Source of the DNA: Xenorhabdus griffiniae | Lineage (GTDB): Bacteria > Pseudomonadota > Gammaproteobacteria > Enterobacterales > Enterobacteriaceae | Length of the DNA: 64,000 bases | NCBI RefSeq assembly: GCF_037265215.1 | Contig: NZ_CP147737.1 | Span: 806,001 to 870,000 of the forward strand | Direction of reading: 5' to 3' | Part shown: positions 20,546-30,634 of the stretch, in pieces | Position numbering within the stretch: the first letter of the stretch is position 1 | How the letters are laid out: each line of letters starts with the position of its first letter | Notes under the pieces: model-generated | Told to the model about the DNA's origin: nothing | The model's database searches: none | Seen by the model: only the letters and a program-made list of their open reading frames with translations | Position numbers and translations under genes: made by a program

Positions 20546-21196
20546 TCAAGAGTCGTTTTCTTCAATGTTACGCAAATGATGGCTGTATTTAAGTGTGTCA
20601 ATGAAACTATCCACCAAATGGGCAGATTGCTCTTGAATATTAAAACTGTCCGGTGAGAATGACCAGTTCTCAAATATCCCCGTCATCAATGCTCTCAACA
20701 TGATGGCAGAACGTCTGAAATCAAGATCATAGGGTAGTTCTCCAGATTGAATACAAGCAAGTAACATTTTTTCAATCTTCTTATAATCAGAAATACATAT
20801 CTCCCTAATATCTTCTACTAGTGGAGATATTTCTCCAACAAATTCACATTTATGGAAAAAAATTTCCATTAATTGACGAATCTGAGAATCATCCATCATC
20901 ATTCTTAACACAGAAATTAATAAATATCTCAACGCAATAAGTGGATTATCAGGATATTTTGATTGATACTTTTTCTCTAGTTCGTCTATTTTATGCTCTG
21001 GCATTCTACAAACAACAGAAAGTAGATCTGTTTTATTTTTAAAGTGCCAGTAAATTGCCCCGCGCGTTACACCAGCGGCAGTTGCGATATCGGATAGCGA
21101 GGTAGCAGAAACTCCACGCTCAGAAAAGGTCTTTATCGCAGCATCTATGATTTGCTGACGAGTTTGATTTGCTTGCTGTTTAGTTTTTCGTGCCAT
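20546..21196 (-). CDS. acrR: AcrR, TetR-family repressor of acrAB
   Basis: The 216-residue protein has an N-terminal TetR helix-turn-helix (about residues 10-58, SLSDIATAAGVTRGAIYWHF) and a variable C-terminal ligand domain. The frame is open upstream to 21295, but the start at 21196 (MARKTKQQANQTRQQI) matches E. coli AcrR, and the extension would run through the operator. It is divergent from acrA, and should repress acrAB and itself until a drug-like ligand binds. Confidence 0.94.
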   Translation of the reverse strand: MARKTKQQANQTRQQIIDAAIKTFSERGVSATSLSDIATAAGVTRGAIYWHFKNKTDLLSVVCRMPEHKIDELEKKYQSKYPDNPLIALRYLLISVLRMMMDDSQIRQLMEIFFHKCEFVGEISPLVEDIREICISDYKKIEKMLLACIQSGELPYDLDFRRSAIMLRALMTGIFENWSFSPDSFNIQEQSAHLVDSFIDTLKYSHHLRNIEENDS

Positions 21197-21234
21197 TTTA
21201 GTGCCATAAACTTTGTTTTTGACGAAGGCTGATT

Positions 21235-21258
21235 TACATACATTCATGTATGTTTGTA
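21235..21258. promoter_or_regulatory. AcrR operator
   Basis: A 24-bp imperfect palindrome begins TACATACATTCA and ends TGTATGTTTGTA; 10 of 12 positions pair between half sites. It closely resembles the 24-bp AcrR operator of E. coli and lies between acrR and acrA. Confidence 0.8.
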
Positions 21259-21338
21259 CTATAGCACCCATTAACCAACGAAGTAATGATTTCACTTGTT
21301 AGATTAGCGAATCAACATTGAAAAATTGAGGTTTACTT

Positions 21339-22538
21339 ATGCGAAAGAACAGGGGAGTTTTGCCTCTGGCCACATTACTGGTAATTTCAGGCAGTTTCAT
21401 TCTTTCAGGATGTAATGACAATAAAAATACCCAGCAAGGGGCTGCTGGCCAGCATGTTCCTGAAGTGGGTATCGTAACGCTGAAAGCAGAACCTCTAACG
21501 GTCATCACAGAATTACCCGGCCGTACATCGGCTTATCGTGTTGCCGAGGTTCGTCCCCAAGTCGGCGGCATCATACTAAAACGTAATTATAAAGAAGGAA
21601 GTGATGTGGTTGCTGGTGAGTCGTTATACCAAATAGATCCCGCAACTTATCGAGCAGAATACAGTAAAGCCAAAGCAAGCTTAGTCAGAGCGCAAGCCAA
21701 TGAGAATGTTTCCCGCTTAACCGTTGAACGTTATCAATCCTTGCTAGGCACACAATACGTGAGTAAGCAGGAATTTGATAAAGCAAATTCAGAATACGCT
21801 CAAGCAAAAGCAGATGTTCAGTCCTCTCAGGCTGCGTTGGAAAATGCCAGAATCAACTTGGCATATACCAAAGTAACCTCCCCTATTTCTGGGCGTGCGG
21901 GTAAGTCCACCGTCACAGAAGGAGCACTGGTTTCTGCCGGTCAGCCAACAGCTCTGACACTTGTTCAGCAGTTAGATCCTATTTATGTTGATATCACGCA
22001 ATCAAGTGATGACTATCTGCGATTCAAAAATGAAATTGCAAAAGGAACCGTTCAAAAAGAGAGCAAGAAAACCAAAATCCGCCTAATCACTGACACCGGA
22101 CAAGAATACAGTCAAGAAGGTTACCTTGAGTTTTCTGACGTAACGGTTGACGAAACAACAGGCTCCATCACTATGCGTGCCGTGTTCCCAAACCCGAATG
22201 AAGAATTACTGCCAGGTATGTTTGTGCGCACCAAGCTAGAAGAAGGTGTGCGCAAAAATGCGATCTTGGTTCCTCAGCAAGCTGTTACCAGAACACCTCG
22301 TGGTCAAGCAACCGCACTAATTGTAGATAGAGACGGCAAAGTAGAATTGCGCAATATCAACGCTACTCAGGCAATTGGTAATAAGTGGTTGGTGACAGAC
22401 GGTCTGAAAGCTGGTGATAGAGTAATCGTCACAGGATTGCAGAAAATAGCGCCGGGAATAACGGTCAAGCCAACGGAAACAGATTTGAATGCTAATCCTA
22501 CGGCTAATCAAGCTGAGTCTGCAAAAAAGCCTCAATAA
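21339..22538 (+). CDS. acrA: AcrA, periplasmic adaptor of the AcrAB-TolC efflux pump
   Basis: This 399-residue membrane fusion lipoprotein links AcrB to TolC. The signal peptide ends in the lipobox LSGC with C25 the lipidated residue. Lipoyl halves (VRPQVGGIILKRNYKEGSDV and the later SPISGRAGKS region) flank a coiled-coil hairpin of about residues 100-170, followed by the beta-barrel and membrane-proximal domains. acrB follows 14 bp downstream. No tolC is in the window, as expected. Confidence 0.96.
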   Translation: MRKNRGVLPLATLLVISGSFILSGCNDNKNTQQGAAGQHVPEVGIVTLKAEPLTVITELPGRTSAYRVAEVRPQVGGIILKRNYKEGSDVVAGESLYQIDPATYRAEYSKAKASLVRAQANENVSRLTVERYQSLLGTQYVSKQEFDKANSEYAQAKADVQSSQAALENARINLAYTKVTSPISGRAGKSTVTEGALVSAGQPTALTLVQQLDPIYVDITQSSDDYLRFKNEIAKGTVQKESKKTKIRLITDTGQEYSQEGYLEFSDVTVDETTGSITMRAVFPNPNEELLPGMFVRTKLEEGVRKNAILVPQQAVTRTPRGQATALIVDRDGKVELRNINATQAIGNKWLVTDGLKAGDRVIVTGLQKIAPGITVKPTETDLNANPTANQAESAKKPQ

Positions 22539-22552
22539 GGAGTCGGTGATTC

Positions 22553-25500
22553 ATGCCTAAGTTTTTTATCGAACGGCCAATTTTTGCATGGGTAATTGCG
22601 ATTATCACTATGCTATCTGGCTTGCTGGCAATCATGAAATTACCCGTGGAGCAATATCCCGCTATTGCACCACCTGCGATTTCCATTTCAGCAGTTTATC
22701 CAGGAGCGGATGCGACAACAGTGCAAAACACGGTAACACAGGTTATCGAACAAAACATGAACGGTATCGATAATCTCGTGTACATGTCTTCCAGCAGCGA
22801 TTCTGCCGGACACATGAATATCATGCTGACCTTTGAAGCAGGTACCGATCCAGATATCGCACAAGTTCAGGTGCAAAATAAACTGCAATTGGCAATGCCG
22901 CTATTGCCTCAAGAAGTTCAGCAACAAGGTGTTAGTGTTGATAAAACCACCAGTTCATTTTTGATGGTAGCAGGTTTCATCTCTCAAGATGGTTCCATGA
23001 CCCAAGATGATATCGCTGATTATATCGGGGGCAGCGTCAAAGATAACTTGAGCCGTGTTACGGGTGTGGGTGAAACAATGCTCTTCGGTACGCAGTATGC
23101 CATGCGTATCTGGCTCAACCCTGACAAATTGCTCAACTATAAAATCACTACTCAGGATGTTATCAGTGCAATTAAGGCGCAGAATAATCAGGTCGCAGCG
23201 GGGCAATTAGGAGGAACACCGCCAGTTCCAGGTCAGCGTTTAAATGCTTCGATCATCGCGCAAACGCGACTGAATTCGGCAGAAGAATTTGGCAAGATTT
23301 TGCTGCGCATGAATCCCAATGGATCACAAATTCGCTTGCATGATGTCGCTACTATCCAATTAGGTGCGGAAAATTACAGTATCATTGGTCGCTTCAATGG
23401 CAAACCGGCAGCAGGAATTGGTATCAAATTGGCAACTGATGCCAACGCCTTAAATACTTCCAAAGCCGTTAAAGAAGCACTGGCTGAGATGAAACCTTTC
23501 TTCCCGCATGGGTTAACTGTTGTCTACCCCTATGACACCACACCATTCGTTAAAATATCTATTTTCGAAGTGGTGAAAACATTGACAGAAGCTATTCTGT
23601 TAGTGTTTATCGTCATGTATTTGTTCCTGCAAAACTTCCGAGCTACTTTTATCCCAACGATTGCGGTTCCGGTTGTACTGCTTGGTACATTTGCCATTCT
23701 TGCTGCGTTTGGTTATTCCATCAATACATTGACCATGTTCGCGATGGTACTTGCCATAGGTCTGCTCGTGGATGATGCCATTGTTGTAGTGGAAAACGTC
23801 GAACGAATTATGCAGGAAGAGGGGCTATCACCGAAAGAAGCCACCAAAAAATCAATGGGGCAGATCCAAGGCGCTCTGGTCGGTATCGCACTGGTGCTTT
23901 CCGCTGTATTTGTACCAATGGCATTCTTCGGCGGCTCAACAGGCGCAATTTACCGCCAATTCTCAATCACGATCGTTTCAGCAATGATATTGTCGGTGCT
24001 GGTGGCATTAATCCTGACTCCAGCATTGTGTGCAACGATGCTCAAGCCTGTTGCCAAAGGCGTCCATGGAACTCACACCGGATTCTTTGGTTGGTTTAAC
24101 AATCTGTTTGAAAAGAGCACGCATCATTATACTGATAGTATCGGCCGGATGTTACGTGGTACAGGGCGTTACTTGGTGATTTATGTCATGTTGATCGCTG
24201 GTATGGCCTGGATATTTAAAAATCTGCCATCCTCTTTCTTGCCAGAAGAAGACCAGGGGGTTTTACTGGCAATGGTCCAATTACCACCTGGCTCAACTCA
24301 GGAACAGACACAAAAAGTATTGAATGAGATCAATGACTATTTCTATACCAAAGAAAAAGATGTTGTTAAATCTGTATTTACAGTTAACGGCTTTGGTTTT
24401 AGTGGTCAAGGGCAAAATACTGGCCTGGCATTTATCAGCTTAAAAGATTGGGAACTACGCAAGGATTCGAAAGATAAGGTTCCGGCCATTGTTGCTCGAG
24501 CGAATGCGAATTTTGCTCAAATCAAGGAAGGTCTCGTCTTTGCGTTCAATATCCCTTCAATTGTGGAACTTGGCTCTGCCAGCGGATTTGACTTCCAATT
24601 GATTGATAAAGGGAATCTGGGGCATACAGCACTGACAGAAGCACGTAATCAATTGCTTGGTATGGTTGCACAACACCCAGAAATGCTGACGAGTGTTCGT
24701 CCCAATGGGCAAAATGACACACAACAATATCGCGTTTATATCGATAAGGAAAAAGCAGAAGCCTTGGCTGTATCCACAACAAATATCAACTCAACCCTGA
24801 GCACGATGTTTGGCGGTGTTTACGTCAATGACTTTATCGACCGCGGTCGAGTCAAAAAAGTCTATATTCAAGCTGATGCCCCTTACCGCATGTTACCAAG
24901 CGATATCAGCAAGTTGTATGTTCGTAACTATCATGGGGAAATGGTGCCGTTTTCTGCATTCATAGATGCATCGAAAGAACCTTGGATTTATGGTTCACCA
25001 CGTCTAGAACGCTACAACGGTCTTCCTTCTATGGAAATTGTGGGCGAAGCAGCACCTGGTCAAAGTACCGGTGACGCCATGGCTCTTATGGAGCAACTGG
25101 CATCACAATTACCGCCAGGAATTGGTTATGACTGGACCGGAATGTCTTATCAAGAACGTCTATCCGGTAATCAGGCTCCTGCTCTGTATGCGCTGTCATT
25201 GATTGTTGTATTCCTTTGTCTGGCAGCATTATATGAAAGCTGGTCTGTTCCGTTCTCAGTCATGCTAGTCGTCCCTCTGGGGGTTATCGGTGCATTACTG
25301 GCAACATCAATACGTGGACTGGACAACGACGTTTACTTTAAGGTGGGCTTATTGACGACCATCGGGTTGTCTGCGAAAAACGCCATCCTTATCGTCGAGT
25401 TCGCCAAGGATTTGATAGAAAAAGAAGGCAAAGGATTAATAGAAGCAACGCTTGAAGCAGCCAGAATGCGCTTACGCCCAATTCTGATGACTTCTCTAGC

Positions 25501-25702
25501 CTTCATGCTTGGTGTTATGCCTCTGGTATTGAGCAATGGTGCCGGTTCAGGTGCACAAAATGCTGTAGGAACGGGAGTATTGGGAGGAATGATCGCAGCT
25601 ACATCGTTAGCAATTTATTTCGTCCCTGTATTTTTCGTTGTCATTAAGCGGCGGTTTACGAAAAAAAATGAGGAGCTTGAACACATTTCACCCCCTCACT
25701 AA
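22553..25702 (+). CDS. acrB: AcrB, RND multidrug efflux transporter
   Basis: The 1049-residue trimeric inner-membrane pump exports many drugs, bile salts and dyes using the proton gradient. It starts [16 protein letters not shown], has the RND layout of 12 membrane helices with two large periplasmic loops, and keeps the paired proton-relay aspartates in [14 protein letters not shown]. Length equals E. coli AcrB. It forms an operon with acrA and ends at a strong terminator. Confidence 0.97.
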   Translation: MPKFFIERPIFAWVIAIITMLSGLLAIMKLPVEQYPAIAPPAISISAVYPGADATTVQNTVTQVIEQNMNGIDNLVYMSSSSDSAGHMNIMLTFEAGTDPDIAQVQVQNKLQLAMPLLPQEVQQQGVSVDKTTSSFLMVAGFISQDGSMTQDDIADYIGGSVKDNLSRVTGVGETMLFGTQYAMRIWLNPDKLLNYKITTQDVISAIKAQNNQVAAGQLGGTPPVPGQRLNASIIAQTRLNSAEEFGKILLRMNPNGSQIRLHDVATIQLGAENYSIIGRFNGKPAAGIGIKLATDANALNTSKAVKEALAEMKPFFPHGLTVVYPYDTTPFVKISIFEVVKTLTEAILLVFIVMYLFLQNFRATFIPTIAVPVVLLGTFAILAAFGYSINTLTMFAMVLAIGLLVDDAIVVVENVERIMQEEGLSPKEATKKSMGQIQGALVGIALVLSAVFVPMAFFGGSTGAIYRQFSITIVSAMILSVLVALILTPALCATMLKPVAKGVHGTHTGFFGWFNNLFEKSTHHYTDSIGRMLRGTGRYLVIYVMLIAGMAWIFKNLPSSFLPEEDQGVLLAMVQLPPGSTQEQTQKVLNEINDYFYTKEKDVVKSVFTVNGFGFSGQGQNTGLAFISLKDWELRKDSKDKVPAIVARANANFAQIKEGLVFAFNIPSIVELGSASGFDFQLIDKGNLGHTALTEARNQLLGMVAQHPEMLTSVRPNGQNDTQQYRVYIDKEKAEALAVSTTNINSTLSTMFGGVYVNDFIDRGRVKKVYIQADAPYRMLPSDISKLYVRNYHGEMVPFSAFIDASKEPWIYGSPRLERYNGLPSMEIVGEAAPGQSTGDAMALMEQLASQLPPGIGYDWTGMSYQERLSGNQAPALYALSLIVVFLCLAALYESWSVPFSVMLVVPLGVIGALLATSIRGLDNDVYFKVGLLTTIGLSAKNAILIVEFAKDLIEKEGKGLIEATLEAARMRLRPILMTSLAFMLGVMPLVLSNGAGSGAQNAVGTGVLGGMIAATSLAIYFVPVFFVVIKRRFTKKNEELEHISPPH

Positions 25703-25715
25703 GTTCAGCTATGTT

Positions 25716-25743
25716 AAAAAGGCCACTGATGTGGCCTTTTTAA
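25716..25743 (+). terminator. acrAB terminator
   Basis: AAAAAGGCCAC and GTGGCCTTTTT form a tight stem with a 4-nt loop 14 bp after the acrB stop, ending in a T run. Confidence 0.92.
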
Positions 25744-25828
25744 CGGGTAGAAACGCCTTCAAACAGCAAATTACAAGATGACAATATCTGCGTTAAAATT
25801 CATTCATAGTCTAATTAAAATAAATACT

Positions 25829-25933
25829 TATACGCATTAAACTTCAAGTTACAATTTACAACACGATATGAAACCCGATTTCTCCCCGCTTAGCGGGGAG
25901 AAATCACACGCATCTTGAAGTTAGATGGGTATA
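25829..25933 (+). repeat. ERIC-like palindromic element, copy B
   Basis: This is a 105-bp copy in the same orientation as copy A, starting TATACGCATTAAACTTCAAG. The central stem is TTTCTCCCCGC / GCGGGGAGAAA. It lies downstream of acrB. Confidence 0.85.
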
Positions 25934-26092
25934 TGAATAAAAAAGTCGGTTTAAAAGACACCATCTCCTGTTTTTTATAATAAATAGAAGATAAGTTGGT
26001 AACTTTCCTTGTTTTTCTCTTGATTACACCTTTAATGGTAAAAAGTGTTCCATCTCGATGGTGACATATGTAATAATGACGCTATATTGATT

Positions 26093-26121
26093 TTGAAAGT
26101 CTCAATACAATCGCCTATAAT
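26093..26121 (+). promoter_or_regulatory. Strong sigma-70 promoter upstream of tomB-hha
   Basis: TTGAAA (26093-26098) and TATAAT (26116-26121) are exactly 17 bp apart, a near-ideal promoter. It lies 235 bp before tomB, so it would give a long leader or a separate small RNA. Called from sequence only. Confidence 0.6.
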
Positions 26122-26356
26122 GATTGCTGCTATTGCTTGCCAGAAATGGGGCTTAGCCGGAATTTAGTGTTCTTGTCATAACTAAACGTAAATGAGCTAT
26201 TGTTAAAAAACTAGTTGGCAGACAGGTAAAATAGAGTATTAACATTAATAAATAATAATCATGTTTTGATAGGCTCTATTCTAAAAGAATGACTATAATA
26301 ATTAGCATGTATAAGCTTTAGTTCAAATAAGCTGTGAGTCGTTTACGGGGGTGATT

Positions 26357-26725
26357 ATGGATGAATATTCACCAAGAAGATATGATATTGCTGAATTAAA
26401 ATACTTATGCGAAAATTTAATTCATGAGGCTTTTTCCGTCCTGAATCGCACTGATAATCATTGGATTCACGACCTGACCTCTGAGAAAAGTTTAAAACTA
26501 AACGAATTGATTGAACACATTGCAGCTTTTGTTTGGAGCTTTAAAATTAAATACTCAGACAACCACGCGCTGAGCACCTTAATTGATGGCTATCTTGATG
26601 AAACATATAATTTGTTTGGAAGTGATAAGATAAGCTTTCTTGAGCTTACAAAATGGCAAAAAACAAACGAACACTTAACTAACGTTCTGTTACATGATTT
26701 GAACGCTTCTCTAAGTAAAATCTGA
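26357..26725 (+). CDS. tomB: TomB (YbaJ), Hha toxicity attenuator
   Basis: The 122-residue protein begins MDEYSPRRYDIAELKYLCE, matching E. coli TomB, and keeps LNELIEHIAAFVWSFKIKY. In E. coli TomB counteracts Hha and affects biofilm formation. A GTG two codons upstream (26351) is in frame, but the ATG at 26357 follows GGGGGT at proper spacing and fits the family. It is followed by hha 48 bp downstream, the usual pair. Confidence 0.93.
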   Translation: MDEYSPRRYDIAELKYLCENLIHEAFSVLNRTDNHWIHDLTSEKSLKLNELIEHIAAFVWSFKIKYSDNHALSTLIDGYLDETYNLFGSDKISFLELTKWQKTNEHLTNVLLHDLNASLSKI

Positions 26726-26773
26726 TAAATATATTTCTAACTATTTTTCTATACCAAATAAGATAAGGCGATT

Positions 26774-26977
26774 ATGACTAAAACTGACTATCTGATGCGT
26801 TTAAGAAAATGCACTTCTATTGAAACACTGGAACGCGTAATTGAAAAAAATAAATATGAGCTTTCGGAAGATGAACTTGAATTGTTCTACTCCGCAGCTG
26901 ATCACCGTTTGGCTGAACTTACCATGAATAAACTCTATGATAAAATCCCATCATCTGTTTGGAAATTTGTCCGCTAA
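26774..26977 (+). CDS. hha: Hha, H-NS-associated expression modulator
   Basis: This 67-residue protein, slightly shorter than E. coli Hha (72), binds H-NS and modulates silencing of horizontally acquired and virulence genes. The sequence [20 protein letters not shown] and the C-terminal [19 protein letters not shown] are typical of the family. It is likely co-transcribed with tomB. The downstream 4.5S RNA gene is convergent. Confidence 0.95.
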   Translation: MTKTDYLMRLRKCTSIETLERVIEKNKYELSEDELELFYSAADHRLAELTMNKLYDKIPSSVWKFVR

Positions 26978-27058
26978 GCTGTAATGTTCAGATAGAAAGT
27001 GACTTGAGCCGGTAGCTATTATCGGCTGACAGTATAATCTTATGATGAACCTGGAATT

Positions 27059-27171
27059 GGTGAGGGCTCTGCCAGCTACATCCCGGCACACGCATCCCTT
27101 GCTATGGCTGCTTCTTTCCAGACCTGACCAAGTTAACAAGTTAGCATTGCGGGAGAACCAACAGAGCCCCC
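27059..27171 (-). ncRNA. ffs: 4.5S RNA, signal recognition particle RNA
   Basis: On the minus strand the gene starts GGGGGCTCTGTTGGTTCTCC and ends GGCAGAGCCCTCACC; the ends pair. The conserved apical part with GGTCAGGTCTGGAAAGAAGCAGCC, binding site for Ffh, is present. Length about 113 nt matches E. coli (114). E. coli ffs is also near hha/tomB. Confidence 0.95.
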
Positions 27172-27483
27172 ATTGATGTTAGCTTCAAATTCCGAAGCGG
27201 CGGCCATTATCTTCCAAACATTATGAAATAGCAAGGCAACTTCATTTGAATGCTGCTTTATTGCTCATGGCGTTGTAAAAAACATCAAAATTTTAATAAA
27301 CTTACTTAACAGAATACCTTTAGCATTTTTTTCAAGCGATAATTCACAGTAGACGAACAGCAAGCAGGTGCAACAATAGATATATTTAATAACACTAATG
27401 AATCATCGCCACATAATTTCACAACTTCAACCTACGTTAAATAACAATTTCCCTACCCTTAGCATTTAAAATAAAAATAATTA

Positions 27484-27589
27484 TATGCCAATCCAACTGC
27501 AAGTTGCAGCTTGTAAGTCAATGTGATTGTTTATCTCTCCCCGTGTAACGGGGGAGAGATAAGACGCAACTTGAAGTTTAATGTGCATA
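27484..27589 (-). repeat. ERIC-like palindromic element, copy C (divergent)
   Basis: A 106-bp copy starting TATGCCAATCCAACTGCAAG and ending CTTGAAGTTTAATGTGCATA, with the stem ATCTCTCCCCG / GGGGGAGAGAT. It has more changes than the others, including a different segment between the left end and the stem. Confidence 0.75.
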
Positions 27590-27759
27590 CAAATAAAAAG
27601 ATAAACCTACAAAACAATACATTCGCATTATTTGATAAACATTGATGAAATTAACAGTGATAATTCACATCTAAAATAAAAACTCATGGATAATTTTATT
27701 TACAACTTAATCCATTTATTTTCAAATAAATAAAAACTTATTATCCATAATCTTTCATT

Positions 27760-27865
27760 TATACCAATCTAACTTCAAGATGCGTGTGATTTTTCCCCAC
27801 GAAGCGCGGGAGACATCAAGTTTCATATCGTGTTGTAAATTGCAACTTGAAGTTTAATGCGTATA
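27760..27865 (-). repeat. ERIC-like palindromic element, copy D
   Basis: A 106-bp copy in the reverse orientation to A and B, starting TATACCAATCTAACTTCAAG and ending CTTGAAGTTTAATGCGTATA. Its central stem is interrupted (TTTTTCCCCACG / CGCGGGAGACA). It ends 33 bp before tesB. Confidence 0.85.
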
Positions 27866-27898
27866 TATTTTTCAAATGCTTAAGAGTAAAGGCACGTT

Positions 27899-28753
27899 AT
27901 GAGTCAAGCATTACAAAACTTAATTAACTTGATACATTTAGAAAAAATAGAAGAAGGTATTTACCGAGGACAAAGTGAAGACTTAGGATTTCCTCAAGTT
28001 TTCGGTGGTCAAGTCATAGGCCAGGCGCTATATGCAGCAAAACAAACCGTTGCGGATGATAGAATGATCCACTCCTTTCATAGCTATTTTCTACGTCCAG
28101 GTGATAGCCATAAGCCCATCATTTACGATATTGAAGTATTGCGTGATGGAAAAAGTTTCAGTGCCCGCCGCGTCAGCGCAATACAAAATGGTCATCCTAT
28201 CTTCTACATGACCGCGTCCTTTCAAGGACATGAAGAAAGTTTTGAACACCAAAATACTATGCCCCTGGTCCCTTCTCCCGAAGAGTTAGATTCCCAAGAC
28301 GAAATTGTAAAAAAAATGGCTAGCTCACTCCCGGCAAAATTTAAAAAAGTTTTTTCCACGCCCCCCTTGGAGATGAAATTCGTTCCTCTTCAGAACCTAC
28401 CTAATCATTCATCCCCAGTCCCTGTACGTTATGTTTGGTTCCGTAGCAACGGAAAAATGCCAGAAGAGCCCGTCATTCATCATTGTTTGCTGGGTTATGC
28501 GTCCGATTTCAATTTCTTACCCACGGCACTACAACCCCATGGCGTAAAGTTCATGGCGGCAAATATGCAAATAGCCACGATTGATCATTCAATGTGGTAT
28601 CACCGTCCTTTCAATATGGATGACTGGTTACTCTATTCAATCGAAAGCCCATCAGCATCAGGAGCGCGTGGTTTTGTCCGTGGGCATATCTATAACCGTG
28701 CAGGCGTGCTTATTGCTTCTGCGGTTCAGGAGGGCGTAATCCGTAAGTTATGA
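27899..28753 (+). CDS. tesB: TesB, acyl-CoA thioesterase II
   Basis: This 284-residue double-hotdog enzyme hydrolyses medium and long acyl-CoA to free fatty acid and CoA in the cytoplasm. Family landmarks include [18 protein letters not shown] near the N-terminus, [12 protein letters not shown] and the C-terminal [19 protein letters not shown]. Length agrees with E. coli TesB (286). It is convergent with amtB, as in E. coli. Confidence 0.95.
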   Translation: MSQALQNLINLIHLEKIEEGIYRGQSEDLGFPQVFGGQVIGQALYAAKQTVADDRMIHSFHSYFLRPGDSHKPIIYDIEVLRDGKSFSARRVSAIQNGHPIFYMTASFQGHEESFEHQNTMPLVPSPEELDSQDEIVKKMASSLPAKFKKVFSTPPLEMKFVPLQNLPNHSSPVPVRYVWFRSNGKMPEEPVIHHCLLGYASDFNFLPTALQPHGVKFMAANMQIATIDHSMWYHRPFNMDDWLLYSIESPSASGARGFVRGHIYNRAGVLIASAVQEGVIRKL

Positions 28754-28821
28754 TGAATTCGTATGCCGTAGTCAACTTTTCTGTTATTACGGCATACCTA
28801 TTTGCAAATAGAGAAAAGTGC

Positions 28822-30102
28822 TCAGTTATAAGCACTTTCACCATGGGAAGTAATATCAAGTCCTTCTCTTTCTGACTCAAGATTAATCCGTAGCCCAACC
28901 AACTTATCAGCGATCTTAAATGAAATATAAGCCGCTATTGATGACCAAACTATACAGACCAATATACTAATTGCCTGAATACCGAGCTGTCTTAGCACTG
29001 TCATTCCTTCAGCAAATCCTGTTCCACCTAAAGCGGATGCAGTAAAAACACTAGTCAACAAACAACCAACAATGCCGCATACTCCATGTACCCCAAACAC
29101 ATCACAAACATCATCAATACGTAGCCATTTCTTCAGTATGACGACTCCCCATAAGCCAGCAATACCTGCAATCAATCCCATCACCAATGCACCACCGATA
29201 CCCACTGTTGCAGCAGCAGGCGTAATGACCACCAAACCCGAAATACACCCGGAACATGCTCCTAAAAGCGAAGGTTTCTGACGAAATAGCCACTCACAGA
29301 AAACCCATGACAACACGGCTCCCGCCGTTGCTGCCATCGTATTCACTAGGGCCAGCGCCGAAATAGCATTTACTTCACCAGCGGATCCCACATTAAAACC
29401 AAACCATCCAATATAAAGGATCGCTGTTCCAATAAAAGTCATTGGCAGGTTATGAGGTTTAAATGCTTCCCGCCCAAAGCCTGAGCGCTTCCCAAGTAAG
29501 TAAGCACCAACCAAGCCTGCTGCTGCCGCATTAATATGAACAACAGTCCCGCCAGCAAAATCCAAGGCTCCATCCTGAGCAAGCCAGCCGCCACCCCATA
29601 CCATGTGCGCCATAGGGATATAAGATGCTGTCAGCCATAACACACTAAAAATCAGCAATGCAGAAAAACGAATTCTTTCACATAACGCGCCTACCACCAA
29701 AGCAACAGTAATACACGCAAATGCACCTTGGAAAACAACATGAATTAACTGATAAAAACTACCAGTTAGATCAGTTATGGATATATTTTTTAACATAACC
29801 TGACTAAAGCCACCCCAAAAAGAGTTGCCCGTCTCAAAGGTCATACTGTATCCATAAATAATCCAAAGCACACAAACCAATGAAAAACTGACAATCACCT
29901 GTGACATTAGTGACAACACATTTTTGCTGCGTAGTAATCCCCCATAAAATAGGGCAATGCCAGGTATTGTCATAAAAAGTACAAGTATCGTATTGATTAG
30001 CATAAATACCGTGTCTGCTTTATTGGGATTACTTTCCGCAGCAATCGCAAACGAAGGAAAACTGGCTGCAATACACGCTATAGATAAAAATTTATTCTTC
30101 AT
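28822..30102 (-). CDS. amtB: AmtB, ammonium transporter
   Basis: The 426-residue trimeric inner-membrane channel takes up ammonium. It has a cleavable signal peptide (about residues 1-21, ending FAIAA) and eleven membrane helices; conserved segments AHMVWGGGWLAQDGALDFAGGTVVHINA and the GVHGVCGIVGCLLT region carry the twin pore histidines. glnK lies 14 bp upstream, the normal glnK-amtB operon in which GlnK blocks AmtB when nitrogen is plentiful. Confidence 0.96.
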   Translation of the reverse strand: MKNKFLSIACIAASFPSFAIAAESNPNKADTVFMLINTILVLFMTIPGIALFYGGLLRSKNVLSLMSQVIVSFSLVCVLWIIYGYSMTFETGNSFWGGFSQVMLKNISITDLTGSFYQLIHVVFQGAFACITVALVVGALCERIRFSALLIFSVLWLTASYIPMAHMVWGGGWLAQDGALDFAGGTVVHINAAAAGLVGAYLLGKRSGFGREAFKPHNLPMTFIGTAILYIGWFGFNVGSAGEVNAISALALVNTMAATAGAVLSWVFCEWLFRQKPSLLGACSGCISGLVVITPAAATVGIGGALVMGLIAGIAGLWGVVILKKWLRIDDVCDVFGVHGVCGIVGCLLTSVFTASALGGTGFAEGMTVLRQLGIQAISILVCIVWSSIAAYISFKIADKLVGLRINLESEREGLDITSHGESAYN

Positions 30103-30116
30103 TTTTCCTCCCTTAT

Positions 30117-30455
30117 TTACAGTGCTGCATCATTCGTTTCACCCGTTCTGATCCGGACGGCATGTTGCAATTCAAAGAGAAAGATTTTTCCATCCCCCAT
30201 TTTTCCGGTGAAAGCCGTCTGCTGAACAACATGGATAATTTCTTCAACTCGTTCATCATTGGTAGCAATATCAATCTTAACTTTAGGCAAAAAATTAACG
30301 TTGTATTCAGCCCCCCGATAAAGTTCGGAATGACCTTTTTGACGTCCAAATCCCTTTACTTCTGTTATAGTCATACCTTGTATACCTATATCAGCAAGTG
30401 CTTCCCGCACTTCCTCCAGCTTAAATGGCTTTATGATGATGGTGATAAGTTTCAT
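30117..30455 (-). CDS. glnK: GlnK, PII nitrogen regulatory protein
   Basis: This 112-residue PII protein senses 2-oxoglutarate and ATP/ADP and controls AmtB. The T-loop tyrosine uridylylated by GlnD is Y51 in YRGAEYNVNF; the nucleotide-binding TGKMGDGKIF stretch is intact. The frame is open to 30512, but the ATG at 30455, preceded by GGGGGAAAT, gives exactly the family length. A sigma-54 promoter lies about 40 bp upstream. Confidence 0.97.
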   Translation of the reverse strand: MKLITIIIKPFKLEEVREALADIGIQGMTITEVKGFGRQKGHSELYRGAEYNVNFLPKVKIDIATNDERVEEIIHVVQQTAFTGKMGDGKIFLFELQHAVRIRTGETNDAAL

Positions 30456-30494
30456 ATTTCCCCCGTTTTTCACTACGCTAGTACAAGGGAATAT

Positions 30495-30511
30495 GTGCAA
30501 GGGATATGCCA
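30495..30511 (-). promoter_or_regulatory. Sigma-54 promoter of glnK-amtB
   Basis: On the minus strand TGGCAT, 5 nt and TTGCAC match the -24/-12 consensus TGGCAY-N5-TTGCW almost perfectly. It lies 40 bp upstream of glnK, as expected for NtrC control. Confidence 0.88.
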
Positions 30512-30562
30512 AAAGTTAAAAAGGATGTTTAATCAGCTTGTTATCGAAAAACATCTTTAAAG

Positions 30563-30602
30563 AAGGAATAAAAAAGGGAACAGAAAATACATCTGCTCCC
30601 TA
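30563..30602 (-). terminator. mdlB terminator
   Basis: On the minus strand GGGAGCAGA and TCTGTTCCC (with one G-U pair) form a stem followed by TTTTTTATTCC, about 22 bp after the mdlB stop. It separates mdlAB from the glnK promoter. Confidence 0.8.
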
Positions 30603-30617
30603 TACGCAGCCTAAATA

Positions 30618-30634
30618 TGCACGCTAAACGTGCA
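30618..30634. promoter_or_regulatory. Candidate NtrC enhancer site
   Basis: The 17-bp palindrome TGCACGCTAAACGTGCA fits the NtrC pattern TGCAC-N7-GTGCA. It spans the mdlB stop codon and is centred about 140 bp upstream of the predicted glnK start of transcription, a usual distance for NtrC sites. No second site was recognised. Confidence 0.55.

Larger units (their letters stand above)
25744..26356. other. Intergenic stretch acrB to tomB
   Basis: This 0.6-kb AT-rich gap holds ERIC-like copy B (25829-25933) and a consensus sigma-70 promoter (26093-26121). I see no convincing ORF, tRNA or other RNA gene. Confidence 0.6.
27172..27898. other. Intergenic stretch ffs to tesB
   Basis: This AT-rich gap of about 0.7 kb contains two ERIC-like copies (C and D) 170 bp apart. 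E. coli has ybaY here; no trace of it is visible. I see no other gene. Confidence 0.6.

Noticed and set aside
21197..21295. Upstream extension of acrR by 33 codons
   Set aside because: It crosses the AcrR operator and the MARKTKQ start matches the family.
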